A stretch of 16,062 nt of DNA, from contig JAHELH010000026.1 of the NCBI GenBank assembly GCA_024644285.1, forward strand, positions 1 through 16,062, written 5' to 3'. This DNA comes from Paracoccaceae bacterium. GTDB lineage: Bacteria > Pseudomonadota > Alphaproteobacteria > Rhodobacterales > Rhodobacteraceae. Below are positions 7,060 to 13,192 of this stretch, in pieces. Position numbers and translations under genes: made by a program. Numbering within the stretch: the first letter of the stretch is position 1; every line of letters begins with the position of its first letter. Under the pieces are notes generated by a model that was not told the DNA's origin, made no database searches, and saw only the letters and a list, made by a program, of their open reading frames with translations.

Positions 7060-7806
7060 ATGATAGAATACATCGAGAAAGTCATTGCTGCGCCGACCAT
7101 CGAGGATCTCTGGTCGCTGCACTGCGATGCAATGGCGGAATACGGGTTCGACCGGCTCCTCTACGGCTTCACCCGCTTCCGCACCGCGACCTCGCTGGGC
7201 AGCGCAGAAGATTTCCTGATCCTCACGAACCACAGCGACGCCTACATGCGGCCGTTCATCGATGACGGCCTGTACCTGGAAGCTCCGACCGTAAGATGGG
7301 CGCTGGAGAACTCCGGTACGATGAGCTGGCGCTGGATTATCGAGCATCCCGAGATGCTGACCGAGTCAGAGAAGCGTGTGGTCGAGTTGAACCGTCGATA
7401 CGGCATCAACGCCGGTTACACCATCAGCTTCAAGGATGTCTCGATCCGCTGCAAGGGCGCCATCGGCCTGATCGCGCATGAAAGCCTGACCCAGTCCGAT
7501 GTCGATACGCTCTGGGCGCGCGAAGGACGCAAGATCACGGCGATGAACAATATCGCGCATCTGCGCATCACCAGCCTGCCCTATGCCGCTGCCCACAAGA
7601 TGCTGACTCAGCGCCAGCGCGAGGCGCTGGAATGGGTTGGCGAAGGCAAGACAACCCAGGATATCGCCACCATCATGGGGCTGACGCCCGCAACCATCGA
7701 GAAGCACCTGCGCCTCGCTCGCGAAGCGCTGAATGTCGAGACCACCGCGCAGGCCGTCCTGAAGGCCTCGTTCCAGAACCAGATCTTCGTCGTTCCCGCC
7801 GAGTGA
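7060..7806 (+). CDS. LuxR-family regulator with autoinducer-binding domain (LuxR solo)
   Basis: This 248-aa quorum-sensing-type transcription factor has an N-terminal ligand-binding domain (about 12-165) and a C-terminal LuxR helix-turn-helix (about 182-238: LTQRQREALEWVGEGKT, IATIMGLTPATIEKHL). No luxI synthase is in the window, so it is a solo here. Aligned by eye to TraR, the pocket tryptophan equivalent to W85 is kept (W90), but the W57, Y61 and D70 equivalents are Y62, F66 and A75 (LYLEAPTVRWA), so ligand choice may differ. The start at 7060 (MIEYIEKVI) fits the usual family length. ATG 7024, with GGAG 10 bases upstream, and GTG 7054 are alternatives. The frame is open back to 6790, but that part does not look coding. 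Confidence 0.85.
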   Translation: MIEYIEKVIAAPTIEDLWSLHCDAMAEYGFDRLLYGFTRFRTATSLGSAEDFLILTNHSDAYMRPFIDDGLYLEAPTVRWALENSGTMSWRWIIEHPEMLTESEKRVVELNRRYGINAGYTISFKDVSIRCKGAIGLIAHESLTQSDVDTLWAREGRKITAMNNIAHLRITSLPYAAAHKMLTQRQREALEWVGEGKTTQDIATIMGLTPATIEKHLRLAREALNVETTAQAVLKASFQNQIFVVPAE

Positions 7807-8086
7807 CGGGATCGGATGAGCCGAAAAAATGCGTTAGATGTCACCCGAGTGACGCTGGGTAAGGAATCCCGTACTTTTGCAAATCCGGCCAAAACGGCAA
7901 TGTGATCGCGTTCCGTGAGTGGTGGCAATTAGCCAAGGAACCGCGGGCCGGCGCGCCTGAAATAGCAGGGGCAATGGCTCGCACCGGGCAACCGGACGCC
8001 GGGTCCGGCGGATGTATAGTCAGTCTGCCGGACCGGCACCTCAAAGGCGACCCGTCCTCATCCCCAATGAAAGGGCGCCGAATGAG
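7807..8086. other. Gene-poor intergenic stretch with small repeats
   Basis: No frame here has a plausible start, ribosome site and codon bias. Visible structure: the 10-mer CCGAGTGACG occurs at 7799-7808 (across the LuxR stop) and again at 7845-7854; GTCAC/GTGAC form a dyad at 7840-7853; CGCCGG/CCGGCG pair at 7997-8010; TGCCGG/CCGGCA pair at 8029-8041. A -10-like TATAGT lies near 8015. A short RNA ending at the 8087 terminator is possible but unproven. Confidence 0.4.
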
Positions 8087-8122
8087 AAACGGAGCGAAAC
8101 CAATCGGTTCCGCTCCGTTTTT
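8087..8122. terminator. Strong, probably bidirectional Rho-independent terminator
   Basis: A 15-base left arm (8087-8101) pairs with 8106-8120 with one mismatch, around the 4-base loop AATC. On the plus strand the stem runs into TTTTT (8118-8122); on the minus strand it runs into TTTCTCATT. It lies 27 bases beyond the tsf stop and therefore ends the rpsB-tsf transcript from the right. It would also stop anything coming from the luxR side. Confidence 0.85.
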
Positions 8123-8147
8123 CATGTATCGAGAAAGATGGCTGCGG

Positions 8148-9023
8148 CTAGCCCTTGCCAACCTTGGCGACCTCGGCCGCGAAATCCTCCTCGACCTTCG
8201 CGATGCCCTCGCCGACCTCCAGCCGAACGAAGCCGGTGATCTCGACACCGGCCTCCTTGGCCGCGGCGCCGACGGTCAGGTCGGGGTTCACCACGAATTG
8301 CTGTCCCAGCAGCGTCACCTCGGCCAGGTACTTCTTCATCCGGCCCTCGATCATCTTCTCGATCACCGCTTCGGGCTTGCCGGATTCGCGCGCGATGTCG
8401 ATCTGCACCGCCCGCTCCTTCTCGACCACCGCCGGGTCAAGGTCGTCCTCGGACAGCGACGCTGGGCTGGCCGCGGCGACGTGCATTGCCACCTGCCGCG
8501 CAAAACCGGCATCCTCGCCCTTGTAGGCTACCAGAACACCGATCTTGCCCATGTCCGGCGCCGCGGCCGCGTGGACGTAAGACACCACCGCATCGCCGTC
8601 CAGCGCCGCCATCCGGCGCACCGACATGTTCTCGCCGATAGTGGCGATGGCGTCCGTGATGATCGTACCCACCGGCTTGCCGCCGATCTTGGCATCCTGC
8701 AGCGCCTCGACCGAACTGACGGTCAGCGCCGTCTTGGCGATGCCGGCGACCATCTTCTGAAACTCGGGGTTGCGCGCGACGAAGTCGGTCTCGGAATTGA
8801 CCTCGACGGCGACGCCGCGGCCGCCATCGACCGCCACCGCCACCAGTCCTTCGGCCGCGGTGCGGCCCGACTTCTTGGCCGCCTTGGCCAGACCCTTGGT
8901 GCGCAGCCAGTCGACCGCGGCCTCCATGTCGCCGCCGGTCTCGGTCAGCGCCTTCTTGGCGTCCATCATGCCTGCGCCGGTGCTGTCGCGCAGCTCTTTC
9001 ACCATGCTTGCGGTGATTGCCAT
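8148..9023 (-). CDS. tsf: Translation elongation factor Ts
   Basis: EF-Ts (291 aa) exchanges GDP for GTP on EF-Tu during protein synthesis in the cytoplasm. The N-terminal UBA-like domain opens with MAITASMVKELRDSTGAGMM and is followed by DAKKAL. The conserved core motif TDFVARN, which contacts EF-Tu, is present near residue 80, and the dimerisation domain follows. The start at 9023 is preceded by GAGGAG 9 bases upstream and matches the usual family start; five extra in-frame codons upstream are not needed. It is the second gene after rpsB, 78 bases apart with a stem-loop between, and is closed by the terminator at 8087-8122. Confidence 0.97.
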   Translation of the reverse strand: MAITASMVKELRDSTGAGMMDAKKALTETGGDMEAAVDWLRTKGLAKAAKKSGRTAAEGLVAVAVDGGRGVAVEVNSETDFVARNPEFQKMVAGIAKTALTVSSVEALQDAKIGGKPVGTIITDAIATIGENMSVRRMAALDGDAVVSYVHAAAAPDMGKIGVLVAYKGEDAGFARQVAMHVAAASPASLSEDDLDPAVVEKERAVQIDIARESGKPEAVIEKMIEGRMKKYLAEVTLLGQQFVVNPDLTVGAAAKEAGVEITGFVRLEVGEGIAKVEEDFAAEVAKVGKG

Positions 9024-9056
9024 CTCGGCTCTCCTCAATTGTCGCGGAACGCGAGC

Positions 9057-9077
9057 GGGACCGGTGCAACCGGTCCC
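9057..9077 (-). terminator. rpsB-tsf intercistronic stem-loop
   Basis: GGGACCGGT (9057-9065) pairs perfectly with ACCGGTCCC (9069-9077) around a 3-base loop. There is no T run after it on the minus strand. I recall an attenuator-like element between rpsB and tsf in E. coli; a similar role in setting the S2 to EF-Ts ratio, or mRNA processing, is inferred here. Confidence 0.55.
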
Positions 9078-9101
9078 CTGCCCGCCGGTGTCAGGAACGG
9101 A

Positions 9102-10049
9102 TTATTCCTTGCTTTCCAGCTCGTAGGGCGCGTCCTTCGCAACCGCATCGTCCGACACGGTCTCCGATGAGGCTTCGCCCACCTCGACGCCCGGCTCGGC
9201 GCCCTTGGCCGGTTTCTTCTCGGTCGAAGTCTTGGCCGCGGTCTCGGCCGGAGGCTTGGCTGGCGTTTCGGCCGTCGTCTCGACCGGCGTTTCAGCAGTG
9301 TCGACGGCGTCCTCCACAGGCGCCTCTTCCATCGCACCCACATCGATGCCGGCAGCGTCCATCTGCGCCGACATGCCGTCCAACGCCGAGCGGCTGACCA
9401 GGTCGCAGTAAAGCGAGATCGCCCGCGCGGCGTCGTCGTTGCCGGGGATAATATAGTCGATGCCCGCGGGCGAGCAGTTGGAATCGACCACGGCGACGAC
9501 CGGGATGCCCAGCTTGTTGGCCTCGGCCACGGCAAGGTCTTCCTTGTTCACATCGATCACGAACAGAAGGTCCGGCAGGCCGCCCATCTCGCGGATCCCG
9601 CCCAGCGAGGCTTCCAGCTTGGCGCGGTCGCGCTCGATCGACAGACGCTCGCGCTTGGTCAGACCCTCGGCGCCCTCGGCCATCTGCTCGTCGATCTGCT
9701 TCAGCCGGGCGATCGACTGCGACACGGTCTTCCAGTTGGTCAGCGTGCCGCCCAGCCAGCGATGGTTCATGTAGTATTGCGCGCACCGCTCGGCGGCCTG
9801 GGCGATGGGCTGCTGCGCCTGCCGCTTGGTGCCGACGAACAGGATGCGGCCGTTCTTGGCCACCGTCTCGCGCACCACCTGCAACGCCTTGTCCAGCATC
9901 GGCACGGTTTGCGTCAGGTCGATGATGTGAATGCCGTTCCGGTCGCCATAGATGAATTCCGACATGCGCGGATTCCATCGCTGGGTCTGGTGGCCAAAGT
10001 GAACGCCGGCTTCGAGAAGCTGGCGCAAAGAGAATTCAGGCAGAGCCAT
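9102..10049 (-). CDS. rpsB: 30S ribosomal protein S2 with long acidic C-terminal tail
   Basis: S2 belongs to the small ribosomal subunit. Family motifs are clear: LLEAGVHFGHQTQRWNP (11-27), FVGTKRQAQ (71-79), NHRWLGGTLTNW (95-106), LLFVIDVNKE (161-170) and IDYIIPGND (197-205). The start at 10049 gives the standard MALPEFSLRQLL beginning, with AAGGAA about 9 bases upstream; the frame extends further upstream but without family similarity. S2 proteins are usually about 240-260 aa. This one has 315, because residues about 240-315 are a low-complexity tail rich in Glu, Ala, Thr and Pro, with a short Lys patch near 273-282. The tail is in frame and ends with a normal stop. Confidence 0.96.
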   Translation of the reverse strand: MALPEFSLRQLLEAGVHFGHQTQRWNPRMSEFIYGDRNGIHIIDLTQTVPMLDKALQVVRETVAKNGRILFVGTKRQAQQPIAQAAERCAQYYMNHRWLGGTLTNWKTVSQSIARLKQIDEQMAEGAEGLTKRERLSIERDRAKLEASLGGIREMGGLPDLLFVIDVNKEDLAVAEANKLGIPVVAVVDSNCSPAGIDYIIPGNDDAARAISLYCDLVSRSALDGMSAQMDAAGIDVGAMEEAPVEDAVDTAETPVETTAETPAKPPAETAAKTSTEKKPAKGAEPGVEVGEASSETVSDDAVAKDAPYELESKE

Positions 10050-10248
10050 GCTGCACGTTCCTTTTCCGGTTTCATATCCTCGGCGCAGCCATGACGCCCC
10101 TCTCGGGACAACCGGCGGACGCAAACGGGATGTCTCCCCGCAAGGCCCAGACCACGCCTGTGAAGTCCGCGCGTCCTATGCGATCGCGCCTGCTTTGGCA
10201 AGTCCCTCCCGTGGCTTCTTCATCTTGCCCGAAACACCTCGGAGGAGC
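10050..10248 (-). promoter_or_regulatory. rpsB leader with a tentative promoter
   Basis: This 200-bp stretch upstream of rpsB holds no convincing gene. A tentative promoter reads, on the minus strand, TTGCCA (10196-10201) and CATAGG (10175-10180) with a 15-base spacer, which is short, so it is weak. That would leave a leader of about 120 bases. S2 represses its own operon through the leader in E. coli; I could not make out a matching fold here. Confidence 0.25.
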
Positions 10249-10272
10249 GCGAGGGGGCTGTGGCCCCCTCGC
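10249..10272 (-). terminator. GC-rich hairpin after the 46-aa gene
   Basis: GCGAGGGGGC (10249-10258) pairs perfectly with GCCCCCTCGC (10263-10272) around TGTG. It lies 54 bases past the stop of the small gene at 10327-10467 and upstream of the rpsB promoter region. It has no T tract, but it is very stable and the position suits separation of the two transcription units. Confidence 0.5.
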
Positions 10273-10326
10273 TTCGGTCGGACTGGCCGCGGGCCGGTTC
10301 GATACCCTGTGCCCCGCGCTTGGGAC

Positions 10327-10467
10327 TCAGCGCCACGGTCCCGGCTCGATTTCCGGCGCGAGCACCGAGAACGGCCAGCGCAGGCGCCTTCGCCAGGCAT
10401 CGCGCCAGATCAGGCGCTCGATTGGCGACAGCTTCGGCCGCTTCACGATCTTCCGCTCGTAGGTCAT
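10327..10467 (-). CDS. Small basic protein, 46 aa, function unknown
   Basis: A 46-residue frame beginning MTYERKIVKRPKLSPIERLI starts at 10467, with TAGGAGAG ending 7 bases upstream, a strong ribosome site. It is rich in Arg and Trp (two basic clusters, near 5-11 and 26-29), ends EPGPWR, and has no signal peptide or clear membrane span. Codon use is strongly G/C-ended, as in neighbours. It lies 60 bases after the secreted protein gene at 10528, with a 9-bp stem-loop between, and is followed by a hairpin at 10249-10272. The charge suggests nucleic-acid or membrane-surface binding, but that is a guess. I recognise no family. Confidence 0.6.
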   Translation of the reverse strand: MTYERKIVKRPKLSPIERLIWRDAWRRRLRWPFSVLAPEIEPGPWR

Positions 10468-10487
10468 GGTGTGTCTCTCCTATCGGT

Positions 10488-10516
10488 GGCGAGGCGACCG
10501 CCGTGGCCGCCTCGCC
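10488..10516 (-). other. Stem-loop just upstream of the 46-aa gene
   Basis: GGCGAGGCG (10488-10496) pairs perfectly with CGCCTCGCC (10508-10516) around an 11-base loop. On the minus strand it begins 12 bases after the stop of the secreted protein gene and ends just before the ribosome site of the 46-aa gene. It may be a T-less terminator of the former, or an RNA element controlling the latter. Confidence 0.5.
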
Positions 10517-10527
10517 CACGCGCCGCA

Positions 10528-11106
10528 TCAGTTCCGCGCCACATCGTCCGCGACGCCCAGCCGGGCCTCGTCGCGATCCTCTCCGACCGTGAACTGCAGC
10601 CGGACGCCCATGCCCTCGGACATGCCCAGCATGACCTGGACCAGCGGGCCCTCGACCCCGGCGTAGTCACCGGTGCCCCCGGTGATGGCGCGGTGCACGG
10701 GCACGTCGATGTCGGCCAGCTCGGGTCCCTGCGAGATCAAGAGGTCGCCGTCTTCGAACTGGAACACCTGGCGGGTGATGACCACGGTCCCGGTCTGGGT
10801 CCGCATCCCTTCGCCCACGAAGTAGCCGTCGCAGGTCCAGGTGCCCAGCACCTTCTCGGGCCAGACCGGCGAGCCGTCCGGGTTGACGCCCTCGACGTCG
10901 CCGTCGAGCGTGCCGGCCGGGTAGATGTAGCCTTGGGTGACGAAGGCGTTGCCATAAGCCGGCATGCCGTCGTCGAAGACCGGCGCGGCGGCGAAGACGA
11001 ACCGGGTCTGGTCCTCGGCCACGTCGAAGGCGTCAAGCCGCTCGGCCGCGCCGGGCATTGCCATACCGGCCAGAAGCGCGGCGCCGATAAAGGTGGTTCT
11101 GATCAT
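10528..11106 (-). CDS. Secreted protein with allene-oxide-cyclase/dirigent-like barrel
   Basis: This 192-aa protein has a short Sec signal (residues 1-20, MIRTTFIGAALLAGMAMPGA, likely cut near AA/E). After it come beta-strand-rich segments, including LGTWTCDGYFV (87-97), TGTVVITRQVFQF (105-117) and ITGGTGDYAGVEG (140-152). The last, followed by an alternating hydrophobic strand, is the hallmark turn of the allene-oxide-cyclase-like/dirigent barrel seen in plant and bacterial proteins. The bacterial members' substrates are mostly unknown, so no reaction is claimed. GGGAG lies 7 bases before the ATG. It probably acts in the periplasm or outside. Its neighbours give no pathway. Confidence 0.75.
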   Translation of the reverse strand: MIRTTFIGAALLAGMAMPGAAERLDAFDVAEDQTRFVFAAAPVFDDGMPAYGNAFVTQGYIYPAGTLDGDVEGVNPDGSPVWPEKVLGTWTCDGYFVGEGMRTQTGTVVITRQVFQFEDGDLLISQGPELADIDVPVHRAITGGTGDYAGVEGPLVQVMLGMSEGMGVRLQFTVGEDRDEARLGVADDVARN

Positions 11107-11133
11107 GATTGTTCTCCCATTGTCAGGTTGTTC

Positions 11134-11162
11134 GGGCCGGAAGTTCAGGTGGCGGCCGGCCC
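11134..11162 (-). other. Hairpin in the leader of the secreted protein gene
   Basis: GGGCCGG (11134-11140) pairs perfectly with CCGGCCC (11156-11162) around a 15-base loop, 28 bases upstream of the ATG at 11106 on the minus strand. It could be a leader element or part of the terminator region that begins at 11204. Confidence 0.35.
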
Positions 11163-11179
11163 GGTTTCCGCCAGACCCC

Positions 11180-11204
11180 GGGCGTCCGGCAAGCCGGGTC
11201 GCCC
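11180..11204 (-). terminator. Possible terminator after the methyltransferase/43-aa gene pair
   Basis: An outer stem GGGCG/CGCCC (11180-11184 with 11200-11204) and an inner stem CCGGC/GCCGG (11186-11190 with 11193-11197) form one hairpin with a small internal loop. It lies 30 bases past the stop of the 43-aa gene. The T-rich side (GGTTTTCC, 11206-11213) is on the plus strand, so efficiency on the minus strand is uncertain. Confidence 0.35.
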
Positions 11205-11233
11205 AGGTTTTCCGATGGTTCGAAGGCTGCGGG

Positions 11234-11365
11234 CTAGCGTTCCAGCCCGATGTCCCGCAGCAGGTGGCGGCTCAGGTGCAGCCCTGGCGGCAGCCGCCGG
11301 TGCCGGGTCCCGCCGGGCGGCGGGAACAGCCGGTCGAGATGGCGCGTGACACCCTCCTCACGCAT
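11234..11365 (-). CDS. Small protein, 43 aa, with DUF1127-like C-terminus
   Basis: The start overlaps the methyltransferase stop by 8 bases (ATGCGTGA on the minus strand), and GGAG sits 7 bases before it, so translation is probably coupled. The 43 residues begin MREEGVTRHLDRLFPPPGG, are rich in Arg and Pro, and end LSRHLLRDIGLER. The LLRDIGL ending resembles the conserved end of DUF1127 (YjiS-like) proteins, small Arg-rich proteins of alphaproteobacteria that, as I recall, affect RNA turnover and phosphate responses in Rhodobacter and Agrobacterium. The N-terminal part does not look like a full DUF1127 domain, so this may be a degenerate or distinct member. Confidence 0.6.
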   Translation of the reverse strand: MREEGVTRHLDRLFPPPGGTRHRRLPPGLHLSRHLLRDIGLER

Positions 11366-12311
11366 CGGCCCGCTCCGGCAGCACGGCATGCGCGACGCAG
11401 CCGACATGGCGGTGGTCGGTGCCGCAGCAGCCGCCCAGCACCTTCAGCGCCGGCAGGATCCGCGCAAGCTCGGCATGCAGCTCGCCGAATTCCTGCGGGT
11501 TGCCGTCGTCCAGTTCCTCGGCCTCGTCCAGCTCGGCATGGCTCATGCGCGAGGCGTTGGCCCGGACGCCGCCGATCCGGCTCAGCCAGGCCGCGCCCCG
11601 TTCCAGCGCGCCGCGGAAATGATCGGGATGGGCGCAGTTGATCATGTACCAGATCGGTGCGCCGTCCGTCGCCGCGTCAACCCGGGCGATGGCGTCGGAA
11701 ATCGCCGCTCCGTCGGGCAGCCGCCCGTCGGTCTCGACGGTGAACGACACCACGCAGGGGATGCCGGCTGCAACCGCGGCCCGAACCAGGCCGATGGCCT
11801 CGCCGGCATGGGTCATGGTGACCGCCGAGACCAGGTCGGCTCCGGCCGCGGCCAGCGCCTCGATTTGCGGGGCGTGGATCGCCTGCGCCCGGTCCGGCGT
11901 CAGCAGGTGTTCAGGCGAGTATCCGTCGCCCGCCGGGCCCACCGCGCCGTTGATCACAATGGGCGTATCCGGGAACTCGGCACTGATCTCCCGCGCCAGC
12001 GCGACCGAGCGGCGGTTCGCTTCCGCGATCTCGGCCGTTGTCACGCCCAGTGCCTCAGCCCAGGCGGCGCCGGCGCGCCAGGTCGGCGTGTCCAGCACGA
12101 AGCCGGTGCCAGCCTCTCGCGCGATCTCGACATAACGCCGGAAATAGCGCCGCAGCGTCTCGCGGCCCTGCTCGGTGCGGACCAGCGGCCAGGCGGCGAA
12201 CATCGGCAGGTCGTAGCCATCGTGAAAGACCAGCGTCGTCTCGAGACCGCCATCGGTCAGCCAGGGGCGCGGGGCCCGCAGCAGGCGGTCGGTCTGGGAT
12301 ATCGTCGGCAT
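11358..12311 (-). CDS. Homocysteine S-methyltransferase family protein
   Basis: This 317-aa cytoplasmic enzyme of the MmuM/BHMT family transfers a methyl group to homocysteine to make methionine, or a related thiol reaction. The barrel starts with LTDGGLETTL (18-27). The three zinc-binding cysteines are visible: C226 in INCAHP, and C295-C296 in LGGCCGTD. Other family patches are INGAVGP (120-126) and SFTVETDGRLPDG (189-201). The length matches stand-alone enzymes of about 310 aa. The ATG at 12311 has a near-perfect AAAGGAGGAG site upstream. The methyl donor (S-methylmethionine, betaine or other) cannot be read from the sequence. It is divergent from a TetR gene with a palindrome between, so TetR control is likely. 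Confidence 0.9.
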   Translation of the reverse strand: MPTISQTDRLLRAPRPWLTDGGLETTLVFHDGYDLPMFAAWPLVRTEQGRETLRRYFRRYVEIAREAGTGFVLDTPTWRAGAAWAEALGVTTAEIAEANRRSVALAREISAEFPDTPIVINGAVGPAGDGYSPEHLLTPDRAQAIHAPQIEALAAAGADLVSAVTMTHAGEAIGLVRAAVAAGIPCVVSFTVETDGRLPDGAAISDAIARVDAATDGAPIWYMINCAHPDHFRGALERGAAWLSRIGGVRANASRMSHAELDEAEELDDGNPQEFGELHAELARILPALKVLGGCCGTDHRHVGCVAHAVLPERADA

Positions 12312-12453
12312 CTTCGTCTCCTCCTTTCGACAATGCCCACCTTTTGGCCCGGCCGGGGCTGGATCGGATAGTCGCCTTGCGGTACACTGTGGATCAATTC
12401 GATTTGACCAAGTCTTTCCAAGGGCTTCGCACCTGTGCCGGGTTTGGGGCGAA

Positions 12454-12471
12454 TTTGACCGCCCGGTCAAA
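12454..12471. promoter_or_regulatory. Probable TetR operator (18-bp perfect palindrome)
   Basis: TTTGACCG (12454-12461) and CGGTCAAA (12464-12471) form a perfect inverted repeat around CC, 36 bases before the TetR start and 142 bases before the divergent methyltransferase start. Similar half-sites TTTGACC (12404-12410) and TGACCG (12474-12479) flank it. The size and symmetry suit a TetR dimer. It likely serves autoregulation and perhaps control of the methyltransferase. Confidence 0.7.
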
Positions 12472-12507
12472 CCTGACCGCTGGTGCAGTAAATCGCTGGA
12501 GATTGCC

Positions 12508-13125
12508 GTGGGCAGAGGCGCAGACACACGGTCAAGGATTCTCGACGTGGCGCAGGAATCGATTCTCGCCAAGGGCTTCGACGCCACCTCGATCGAAGAG
12601 ATCGTCGCTGCCGCCGAGATTACCAAAGGCGGCTTCTTCTATCACTTCCCGGACAAGAACGCGCTCGCGAAGGCGCTGATCGATCGCTACATCGAGGACG
12701 AAGAGGCGCTGTTCGACGATCTCTTCAAACGCGCCAGCGAGCTTTCCGACGATCCGCTGCAGCGCGCGCTGATCGGGCTCAAGCTGATGGCCGAATTGCT
12801 CGAGGACATGCCGCACGGCCATCCCGGCTGCCTGGTGGCCAGTGCCGTCTATCAGGACAGGCTGTTCTCGGGGGACGTCCGCGACACCAACCGCGCCGCC
12901 TTGCTGAACTGGCGGCGCAGGTTCCGCGAGCATTTCGAAGAGATCGCGGCGCTCTACCCGCCCCGCGACGAGGTCGACCTGGATTGCCTGGCCGACATGG
13001 TCTCGACCGTGGTCGAGGGCGGCATCGTCGTTTCCAAGGCGATCGACGATCCGCGGGTGACCGCGTACCAGGTGATGCTGCTGCGGTCCTACATCAAGCT
13101 GCTGTTCCAGCCGGTCCGGCACTGA
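12508..13125 (+). CDS. TetR/AcrR-family transcriptional regulator
   Basis: This 205-aa repressor-type protein starts at GTG 12508, with GGAG (12498-12501) 6 bases upstream. The N-terminal helix-turn-helix (about 10-56) reads RSRILDVAQESILAKGFDAT, then SIEEIVAAAEITKGGFFYHF, a textbook TetR pattern. The rest is an all-helical ligand and dimer domain. C108 in HPGCLVAS sits where the redox-sensing cysteine of NemR-type proteins lies, so sensing of an electrophile or oxidant is possible but only inferred. The palindrome at 12454-12471 is the likely operator. It is divergent from the homocysteine methyltransferase, its most likely target besides itself. Confidence 0.92.
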   Translation: MGRGADTRSRILDVAQESILAKGFDATSIEEIVAAAEITKGGFFYHFPDKNALAKALIDRYIEDEEALFDDLFKRASELSDDPLQRALIGLKLMAELLEDMPHGHPGCLVASAVYQDRLFSGDVRDTNRAALLNWRRRFREHFEEIAALYPPRDEVDLDCLADMVSTVVEGGIVVSKAIDDPRVTAYQVMLLRSYIKLLFQPVRH

Positions 13126-13134
13126 GATCGCGCC

Positions 13135-13156
13135 GCGGCGGCCCTTCGCCCGCCGC
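13135..13156 (+). terminator. Weak GC hairpin after the TetR gene
   Basis: GCGGCGG (13135-13141) pairs with CCGCCGC (13150-13156) around an 8-base loop, 9 bases after the TetR stop. It is followed only by TTGCAA, so it is a weak terminator at best. It separates the TetR gene from psuK. Confidence 0.35.
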
Positions 13157-13192
13157 TTGCAATAGCCGCGGCCCTGCAGCAGAAGCGGCGCC

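Noticed and set aside
7902..9170. 422-codon plus-strand frame across the terminator and tsf
   Set aside because: It runs antisense to tsf, crosses a strong terminator, and has a His/Arg/Gly-rich composition typical of antisense frames.
10048..11349. 433-codon plus-strand frame over the small genes and the secreted protein gene
   Set aside because: It has no ribosome site, and the minus strand here holds three frames with ribosome sites, a signal peptide and recognisable motifs.
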